Positions 56,183 through 64,000 of a DNA stretch of 64,000 nucleotides are shown piece after piece. A program made the translations under genes and the position numbers. Location: assembly GCA_030407315.1 (NCBI GenBank), contig JALQPE010002152.1:18492-82491 (forward strand), read 5' to 3'. Positions within the stretch are counted from its first letter, which is position 1, and every line of letters starts with the position of its first letter. The notes below the pieces were generated by a model, which was given only the letters and a program-made list of their open reading frames with translations, searched no databases and was not told where the DNA came from. This stretch comes from Asparagopsis taxiformis (Eukaryota; Rhodophyta; Florideophyceae; Bonnemaisoniales; Bonnemaisoniaceae).

Positions 56183-57002
56183 AGCTCTATGAGGCTGTTT
56201 AAACAAGCTTGTTTAAGCCTAGGCTTTCTAAGATATTAGGTATTAGGAAAACTAGCACATAAGCTGCAGCATAGTTAAGTGTGTGCCATTGAGTTATAAT
56301 TATGTTGTATAGTTGATTATCCCGTTTCGATTTTTTCAATTTTCAGTGCGTATGTACTTGTACGTCATGTACATCTGTGTCACCATAAGACAATATGATG
56401 AACATCATCCCAATCGTTTCGAAAGCTACTTGAATTCACTGTTTCACGATTGAACCTCTCCAGCTATGGCATGAACACCTATTGAAGAACGTACTGTCTG
56501 TCGGGGAGTATCACATTCACGACAAACAATGTAGTCATTGGATGCAATGCTGGACCTTCATCCTATACAAAATTCCGCTCCTACATTAAAAGATCCACCA
56601 CTTTGCTGTTCTGCAAATATTTCAAACCCTACAGTCCCTGTTTTCATCATTAACAATTCCATCTCAGAATGAGTCCAACAGCTTCTGCTAGACTATTATA
56701 TATTAAAAGTTGTGCAAGGTGACTAAAGTAGATTTAGTAATCTCATCTATTACATGTACACTTCTGAGATCAGGGCTATCAATTCCAGTAGAGATCGTAC
56801 ACGATCAAACCTGTTAACCATTAGCACGTTCATAGCTCTAAGTATCATTCTGAAGGTTTATTAAGCCATTGATACTAGCTTGAAGCCGATAGAGAGCCAA
56901 AAATGTGACATAACGAGATAATTTTCCGACATTTTTACATCTCTGGAGTCCTGTGCTGTTGAACTCATGCAGTGAAATGACTTATAGTATGTATCACTCT
57001 AT
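56183..57002. other. non-coding intergenic region
   Basis: No gene. A perfect 16-bp palindrome (TAAACAAGCTTGTTTA, 56200-56215) lies just after the stop of the preceding gene. Confidence 0.5.
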
Positions 57003-58050
57003 CTATATAATACCAGTGTCACTTATCTTTCTCTTCCTTCTTCTCTCTCTGCAAATATCTCTGACATCAGTTACTTTGAGACCCGATAGGTTACTTCCTC
57101 CCATTTGTTTCAGCAAGGTCTTGGATAAACTTAATGGAAACTTGTAACAACTATCAATTATCAGTCCTCTATAAGCGTCAATTACAAAGCAGTGATCTAC
57201 TTTTTTCCTCTTTTCCACCCGAACGATCCATACTCCTTCCCTTCGGTCAGCCAACCATGTGAATTCGTTGCCTTCAAATTGTTTTCTCTCTAGTCGAGAA
57301 ACTTTTTTGACACACAAGTGTATCTTGCGATCCTGAACCAAACTGTTCAAGTCTGTTAGGCTTTTAACTTTTGGAGTAGTGTTCCGCCAACGGGACATTG
57401 CCTCCTCAGCTTTGATTCGTCCAGCCAGAAAATCAATTGCATTCACCATCGATGCAACTGCACAGAATCCAGATTTTCGAAGCATTAACACTTCTCCTTG
57501 TTCACACGCATGGTATTTTTATATTCTTTATTGGCGCTCGCGCACCAGGACCTCCAATAAAGACCGGAATTCCCCTGTTCTACAAGCACCAACTCTCGAG
57601 CTGGCGTCCAATGTCGCCGTTGCGTGGATGAAGAGCTAGAAACTTCCCAGAAGCTCTTCTCGCAATTATTTTCCCGTCCTCAAAATGTATTTTTGGCCAC
57701 TGTTTACGAATGTGATCTGCGAAAGGTCCGACTTCACCACTTCTCATATCATGTGATCCACCGGTTCCTATTTCGTAAACCATAGTTTTCATCACTGGTA
57801 CGTCCAGTGTCGCTTCCCAAACTTGCAGAGACTGGAAGTCAATCTCCTAGTATGACTCGTACCCTCCCTCTTTACACTCGCTTCCATACAACTTTCCATT
57901 TTCGATTTTCAGACCACTTTTGTCAACGCTGACATCACCGCACATAACCCACTCGACGGAAATTTCGCACCCTTTGCTCATTTTTGCAACCCTTGGGAAG
58001 GGTTCACCGTTGCCACCAGCCCTCCCAGAACCGAAGAGACTCGCCTGAAC
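57003..58050 (-). pseudogene. unrecognised gene with cysteine-peptidase-like C-terminus
   Basis: From about 58050 the minus strand reads GSGRAGGNGEPFPRVAKMSK, ISVEWVMCGDVSVDKSG and CKEGGYESY. It passes an in-frame TAG at about 57850 and continues EIDFQSLQVWEATLDV, YEIGTGGSHDMRSGEVG and ALHPRNGDIG. It shifts near 57600 (RELVLVEQGNSGLYWRSWC), then again to the last frame (57491-57003). There GFCAVASMVNAIDFLAG, followed about 90 residues later by VDHCFVIDAYRGLIID, has the Cys...His(-Asp) pattern of papain-fold peptidases (C39-like order). The peptidase reading is a resemblance, not proven. At least one stop and two shifts mean this copy is dead. Confidence 0.5.
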
Positions 58051-60195
58051 TTTCTCTTGATTGTGGAAGTGATGGTGGATGGTGTACTGTCCTGCCTATA
58101 TTTGCTCATGAGCTTCTTTTTTGAGCTACTCCTTCAAGAGGGATGCCAGTTTGTAGCGCCCCATTTATTCCCACTGAATATTCTCAAACGACATCATTTT
58201 GGAGTACTCATGATGGATTGTGAATCAATTATTCAATTTCTACAGTCAGACTCTCCCGCACTAATATTGAACTACTTACTGTTCTATCAAAATGCCACGT
58301 AACGAAAATAATCGTGCAGTGCTGTGCGTATTAATGTACCATTATGAATACGAGTTCAGGATCCTGCATTATTGGAAATGTGCAGATTCAATCAAGCTCT
58401 AGGTAGGTATATTTTCTAGAGATAATTCGAGGGACTCAGCTGCTTCATATCAATGTGGTGCTTGTTACCTGGAGCTCATTTGTAGGTTTCATTATGAGGC
58501 ATACATTACTACACTCTTGCGCACCAGTTTGATATGGGGGTGTTGGTGTAGACCATTACGTGCACGGAAAATGCACTGCTTATAATATTTCTAATCTTCT
58601 ACAGAACATTAAGTGCGTGTTTGGATATGGATGTAGCTATGCACCATAGAATGCCATGGTTCACTATACCCCGGCTCCTCATAGATGACCGATTGGCTAC
58701 TCAAAGGATCATACGTGCATCCACGCATCGCGTCGCATGGCACGGTTTGCGTCGTGTCAGCCCGCTAGTGCTTTCGTTCGTTCAATATCGACTTCTTTTT
58801 CTACTGCAAGACTGTTCATGTTTTAGTTTATGAATACACACTCAAACAGACATGTATGCGGGTTTGCAGTAACCTACGGTGCGGCCCGTCCTTTTATAAA
58901 ACATGGTATGCGGTATTCCATACGGTAATGATGATTTATAACCAATTAGCGTGGTGCGGATGGAGAAGGACCACCACAAGCTTAGGCCTGGCCGCTGTAT
59001 CAGCCCGAATGAGAGTCCAAATTTTAGATATAGCACGTTCCCACTCACACGATTATTGAGAGGAAGATACGTTCTGTCGAGCTTTCACTCGGTGGCGCGT
59101 CGTCGGCCATATATGCATGAACACATGATTCTACTGTGATTTATTAAATTCAAATATTTTGGAATTCTTTGTTATTCCCAACTCAGTTACGGCGCTCCCG
59201 TCAAGCCACGGTGCTTGCGATACTCACCAGCGCCGTGACAGCGTGCAGTAATCTACTTCCGTAGACGACTTTCCACCGCTCCATAACCTCTGATTTGACC
59301 ACGTTTACCCTTCTTGTGTATTCGTTTGCTTTTGGAAACATCTACAGTACGTACGGGTGCTTGGCCTACGTACCGACCTCAGCTCATTCCTACAGTGGAA
59401 CAATGAGTTTTCCCCTCCAAGCCATAGTAGGCAGTTCACAGCTTAGATTCTCCCTTGCCTGTCATTCTTGCGCGCTCGATCGTGGATCCACTTTACCCAC
59501 ACCGTACCACTCTATCCCATCCAGTCATGGTGCGCCAACAAATTCACGGACACATCCCTACTCACAGCTTCACTGATGAAACAAGGACCACGACCTGTCC
59601 CTGGCGTATTGAGCCTGAAATCGACCCTTCGTAAGACGCGATTTTGGCTTACAGTTGGTGCTTACAGAGGCCAGCGATAGCCCCGCTCGGGGCGGCGGTC
59701 GGTTCCTGGGGCCGTTGTGGCCAAATTAGACACCCTGATTTGAATTAAAATTTGGGCTATTCTCAAAAACATGCACATGTGAACATGTTTTTGAGATGGG
59801 GGTGTGCCGTACGGCACGATCGACCCGCTGAAATCGATGATCTTTTACAATTTTCTTCTCACTGAAATTTTAGAATTTCTGGGCTGGCCAGCAGTGCACT
59901 CGAGCTGCACGTCCACCGGACGTCCATTTCAGGTTGATCGTGTATCGTGCACGTCCACCCATTACCGGAAGCAAGTAGGCGATGAAGCACGTACAAACCC
60001 AATTGTTCTGGTATTTCTAGCATAGAACATCGAGTCTAGAGATGTGAGGGAATCGTCCTGGAAATCATGCTCAAACCCACGAGGGAATGGACAATCTAGT
60101 TTGAAAGCTTGGAACGGAAGTACATTATAGTAGGTTCATAGATTGAAAGTGATAAAGGAGATGATTATATTCTCGATAATTGTTTACCAAAGTAG
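58051..60195. other. mostly non-coding
   Basis: No supported gene. 59438-59560 resembles the sequence upstream of the germin-like pseudogene (36998-37110). A hairpin lies at 59761-59796 (TCTCAAAAACATG arms). Confidence 0.5.
59438..59560 (+). repeat. copy of the germin-like gene's 5' region
   Basis: Shares with 36998-37110, in order, CTTAG(A/C)TTCTCC, GC.CGTT/GATCG-type spacers, ATC(C/T)CATCC.TCATGGTGCG, CAAATTCAC and CTCACAGC. Similarity stops before the signal peptide of the germin-like frame. Confidence 0.55.
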
Positions 60196-60309
60196 TTGTT
60201 GTTAAGCTATCTAGCCGTCGGAAAATTGTTCTTCCTCTTCCCTCCCACTATACTCAGGATCTCCCGGCAGAATAGGCACCATCGGGACCCCACTAATTGT
60301 AATTCTACT

Positions 60310-61947
60310 ATTTCGTCTACAGATGATCCTATCGCTACTCCAAAGCCAGTATGCCTTACCGATTGCTCTTTCAGACAGGAAGAAATCAATCCACTTCACG
60401 TATTTTTCTCTTCCGTGCGCAGCCGACCAATCTATGTCCCCCGCGTTGCTCATTTCGAGGCATTATTCAAGTCTGGGGGTTTCAGAGACTATGGATCTCC
60501 CGTATGCGTCGTCCGTGCTGCTTTGAAGCAAGGCAATATCAATGCTCACACAAAAATATCTACGTCTTCAGAAATGACTACGTCTCAGCAAAGTCGACGG
60601 CAAATCGCTCCGAGTTTCAAGGAAAACACATGTTAATTGGAAAAAGGAAATGGGAGATTCTACATCGTAGACGGCCAGCATCGTCTACATGCGTTGCAGA
60701 GGCTGCGGGAAGACCCGGACGCGTCGTCACGGATGATGTTCAAGTCGGATGCAGTGAAAATGAACGTAGTTTCAGTTCCTCATTCGAGCGTAATCACACC
60801 AGCAGTGCTCCTTTCTTTGGCTCAACAGCTCAACAACAGGGCACACGAAATTTCTAGAATGAATGTATGTGATACTGTTTACACAGTAATTTGCTTCCTT
60901 CAGTCGCTATTCATGATGGATGCAGACATGGAGGTATGCTGCAAAGTGCTCTTGCAACATCAAATTATTCCAGGAATAAAATCATCATCACTGCAGATGT
61001 ATGTGTTGATTGCAAAAGCATTCCAAACGACGTCGAATGCTTCTTTTCGATTTTGGTGTGATATACCGTACTCCAAGGCATCTCGTCACAATTGTGACAT
61101 GGTTGGCTGCACACTCTCTCTCGTCGCCGAAGCTCCCTTCAGAGAGAGCTGTATTTCTGAAATGATCTTCATTTTAGATTCAACCTATTCATACACTATT
61201 GAGAGACGTCGTCTCGGGGTACAAAATATGGTGAACCTGTACAAATACCGCCTCGAGTGGCTGTACACTTTGAGAGTTGTATTCAACATCCTTCATCGTT
61301 GCTGTTCATCTCGGAAATGTTCAATGCACGAGCTTCTGCGCAGAAAGGGGACAATTGTAGGGAAGCACGACGAGACTGTACATGAGCATGTGATGCAAAC
61401 TATTTGCACATTCAACTCCGCTACCACAAATTTCAAGCCACCTGAATTTTCCAGGATCATGATACGTGCGCAGTTCCTTTCTCGTGTTTACAATGCCGTG
61501 GGTGTTGGTGCACCTTTCACACAGTCCCAGTTATTCTCAGTCTTCCTTTTCAAGAGAGGGAAACAAGGGCTCTACATTCAAGAAGAAAGTTTCTCAATTA
61601 ATGATCCCCACTCTAAAGTTCCCAATAACCCGAGGCAGAAATGCATACCTGACAACGCAATCATGCCTGTGAATCGGACGGAGGGAAACAGTTCGGCGAA
61701 AAGAAGCTTGATAATAAAGAAGAAGAATAATAAGAAGAGCAGCTGGGATTGTCGTACAGTCAAGAAAAATCAAAGGAAACCATTGCCAGAAGAATTTGGA
61801 ACAGTGACGTGTAGTGAGGATACTGCAGTGAGGGCTGGGGGAGTGGTAAACGGTCTAATCGTAAATGATCATAACGACCGCTTTCAAGGTGATCGTGAAG
61901 CTGGAAAAGGGAAAGGTATCATTCAGAATGACTGTGTAAAAAATTAA
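60310..61947 (+). pseudogene. ParB-like domain protein, one in-frame stop
   Basis: One frame runs from about 60196 to 61947, cut by TAA at 60634-60636; no clear ATG start. Before the stop: RPIYVPRVAHFEALFKSGGF, PVCVVRAAL. Just after: EKGNGRFYIVDGQHRLHALQ, whose DGQHR is the classic ParB-like/DGQHR signature, then LAQQLNNRAHEISRMNVCDT. The following 300 residues are a helical, partly Cys-rich region, and the C-terminus is basic with KKKNNKKSSW (possible nuclear signal). The N-terminal part parallels the ParB-like gene at 47.2 kb (VESLKAVFRSGF, VDGGHRHEA). No methyltransferase follows; instead the oxygenase gene begins 62 bp downstream. Role unknown: DNA binding or nicking is a family-based guess. 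Confidence 0.65.
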
Positions 61948-62009
61948 AACCTATCAAAAGGGGTATCTGGAAATGCTCTGAGCAAGATCTCTTCTGTCAA
62001 CCTACCCGA

Positions 62010-62935
62010 ATGTATTCCGCGCTCGTCTCCGATGGGAAAGTATGTCAATTCGGATATGCTTCGTTCAATGCGGGAAAGGTTGCAAAGTACGGGGCGGCAG
62101 AGGGACGGTCTTCATGTGATTCTGAACTTTGCAAAGCTGAATCATTCTTCTCGTTCAGACGACAACAACTGCAACATCGTGGATATATTACTCTAGAAGG
62201 TGTATTCGAGAATTGCTTATCTGTTGCATCCGCCCACCGGTTGTTTCAGGAATGTCATCCCGTTTCCGTCCCGCTCGATCCTCAATACCCAAACATCGAC
62301 GCGGCGATCCATGGAGTATGATACACAACGATCGGCCTCCTACTGACTTGGACATCATGGCTCGTGTTGGGCGATTCACAATTGAACGAAATCAGATGTG
62401 TGCAGAGCTCGAGAAATACGAGCAGGACCTCTTTCGGGATAAGATGATCCTGGAGATGGGAATTGGGGTTTGTGTGGAAGCTTTGCGCCTCGGGATGGCG
62501 CCTGCAGAGAAGAAAGTGTCCCTTCTACCGCGTGGTCTCCGCTTGATGCTGACTAGTGAAGGAGCGGTTGACCAACAGGGACATACAGATTTCGAAACAC
62601 ACATTCGAGACGATGGTGATACCAATCCATCTCCGTCATACTTCATTATCACATCTGGTGCAGATGGATTTCACCTCCTTGGAGCGCCGTACAGCCCAAT
62701 TGCCCTCGCCCATCCAAATTGTGCTGAGTTCAATATACCAATGAGAGACTTTTGCATTCCGCCATATTCTGCATTTGTTGGGCATTCGGACTTTTATCAT
62801 GCTGGAAAGGGGTTCAGGAGCGCTGACCAGGAACGGCCTCTAGTGTACAAATATCCAGTACGCGCACATGCTTACTTGAAAACAGCAAAAGACCGAAAAG
62901 GTGATGCTATCTACACGGTTGAGTTCTGGGAGTAG
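62010..62935 (+). pseudogene. 2-oxoglutarate/Fe(II) oxygenase-like protein, second copy, frameshifted
   Basis: The first frame (62010-62321) gives QHRGYITLEGVFENCLSVA, matching FDGYIVLEDILGASDV in the 7.9-kb gene. A shift near 62310-62320 leads to the second frame (ends TAG 62933-62935): WSMIHNDR (compare WGTILNSG), PRGLRLMLTSEGAV, GHTDFE with the HxD pair, SYFIITSG, FYHAGKGF with the distal His, and YPVRAHAYL with the Arg. Conservation of all four motifs between two diverged copies supports a real oxygenase fold. No zinc finger or Pro-rich part is attached here, so that is a variable add-on. It lies 62 bp after the ParB-like gene on the same strand. Array C follows 500 bp downstream. Confidence 0.62.
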
Positions 62936-63439
62936 TTCAGCATTCCAGGGGGCTGTCTGCAGATCATGATTGGACTTATTCTAAACTCTACCATTCAATT
63001 TTGTGGACGCGTTAGGCATGAATAGATGTAAGTATCGATATATTTTACGTTCTCATCAGCGGAACACAACTGTGATTCCATACACCAATGCATATGGAAG
63101 AGGAGCTTTTATTTGTTATACCATCGCTTTGTTTGGCAACATAATCCGTTAGCGTCTTGAGGTTGGAAAGAAACTAATTTGAAACGCACTTGACTTCGAT
63201 CACTGTTTATCTCCTAAATCTAGCGATAGTCTGTCACCAGCCGTGATGCCTCATCCGTCCTTCCTATACTCGCAAGATGCCAAATGACGTTTTCCGTCAC
63301 GTACTAACCAGCGATTTTATCGTCCCCCTCTGCTTCTTGAGTATCGTCAACATATACTTTTCCATACTCATCTCCAGCTTCTCAAAGCCTGTCATGCCAT
63401 TACATATTTGCATCTCTGTTCTTCACTACAGTGTTGGGA
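62936..63439. other. non-coding
   Basis: Downstream of the oxygenase gene; no gene or repeat seen before the array begins. Confidence 0.5.
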
Positions 63440-63800
63440 ATGGAAAAAGACAGTAAAGTTACTGTCTTAGACAGTAAAAATTACTGTCTGGCCAAGACAG
63501 TGCGCGGAGACAGTAAAATTTACTGTCTGGAAATTTCAGAATACTGCTGCAGCAGTAAACTGGCACGAAATCTGGACAGTACCAAAAGCAGTAAAATTTA
63601 CTGTCCAGAACAGTACATTTTACTGTCGGGAAGTGTTGCCGCCAGACAGTATGTGCAGACAGTACATTTTACTGTCTGAGGCAGTGCATTGTATTGTATT
63701 ACTGCACTGTCTGGGGAAATCTGTAGACAGTAGTGTAGATAGCAAATTGTATTGTCTGCGGGTAGTACCGTGCATTGGTTCACAACACTGTCTGGTGGAG
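63440..63800. repeat. CAGTAAA/TTTACTG repeat array C
   Basis: Regular copies of ACAGTAAAATTTACTGTCTG and parts of it in both orientations, many forming perfect small palindromes. The unit differs from array A by GTCTG in place of GCCTG. Confidence 0.85.
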
Positions 63801-64000
63801 TGGACTTGAGAGGAAATATGGAGCATAGTGTTGGTGTGAAGATAAATATTGGAATGGTGTGTGGTATACGACTATAGTAATTGTGATGGTGCTTTACAGA
63901 TAGTTGGGTGCAGGGAAGCTAGATGTTGAATAGACGTAGAATGAAAGATTGGGAAGATTGAACATATCTCGTTTGTCTCACCGTAAGGAGAGAATGTACA

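Noticed and set aside
5317..60636. Reassigned stop codons (UAR read as an amino acid)
   Set aside because: Intact frames such as 535-2208 (TAG) and 29203-33251 (TAA) end normally at these codons, so they function as stops here.

Overview
The window looks like eukaryotic nuclear DNA dominated by transposable elements. The most likely source is a multicellular red alga (Chondrus-like). The evidence is a plant/red-algal-type phosphofructokinase, a fragment of a multidomain eukaryotic acetyl-CoA carboxylase, a germin-like cupin, and SNF2/SHPRH, piggyBac and CACTA-type sequences. There are almost no recognisable introns and no bacterial operon signals. The species is an inference from gene families only.

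Layout. 0.5-12.5 kb holds a gene cluster I do not recognise as a described element. A coiled-coil protein on the minus strand (535-2208) has a diverged paralogue on the plus strand (10937-12460), both pointing outward. Between them lie a DNA methyltransferase-SET protein (3265-5307), continuous in frame with an N-terminal module (5317-6738) through one TAG, and a zinc-finger/2OG-oxygenase-like protein (7880-10265). 12.5-17 kb is mostly tandem arrays of a 118-bp unit able to form cruciforms. 18.1-23.8 kb holds broken host-type genes: an SHPRH-like helicase fragment, a phosphofructokinase interrupted by about 1.6 kb of acetyl-CoA carboxylase coding sequence, and a CorA-type transporter. 24-29 kb is non-coding and repeat-rich. 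29.2-33.25 kb is a long, nearly intact CACTA/TNP2-like transposase. 33.3-36.4 kb is low-information sequence with foldbacks and a minisatellite. 37.3-38 kb is a decayed germin-like gene, and 38.7-40.8 kb is a piggyBac transposase with three nonsense codons.

42,476-51,867 is a 9.39-kb element with two 1,917-bp inverted terminal repeats that show no indels relative to each other. It carries a broken ParB-like plus DNA methyltransferase gene. 52.5-55.2 kb is a second, decayed CACTA-like transposase with its subterminal repeat array. 55.4-58 kb holds two unrecognised genes, one with a cysteine-peptidase-like end. 60.3-62.9 kb holds a third ParB-like gene followed by a second copy of the 2OG-oxygenase-like protein.

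How it fits together. Three loci (0.5-12.5, 42.5-51.9 and 60.3-63.8 kb) recombine one gene set: ParB-like domain, beta-class DNA methyltransferase (once fused to a SET domain), 2OG-oxygenase-like protein with zinc finger, and coiled-coil protein. Both oxygenase genes adjoin arrays of CAGTAAA/TTTACTG repeats. My main hypothesis is a family of mobile elements that carries its own chromatin-modifying functions. Most copies here are broken by single nonsense codons or frameshifts.
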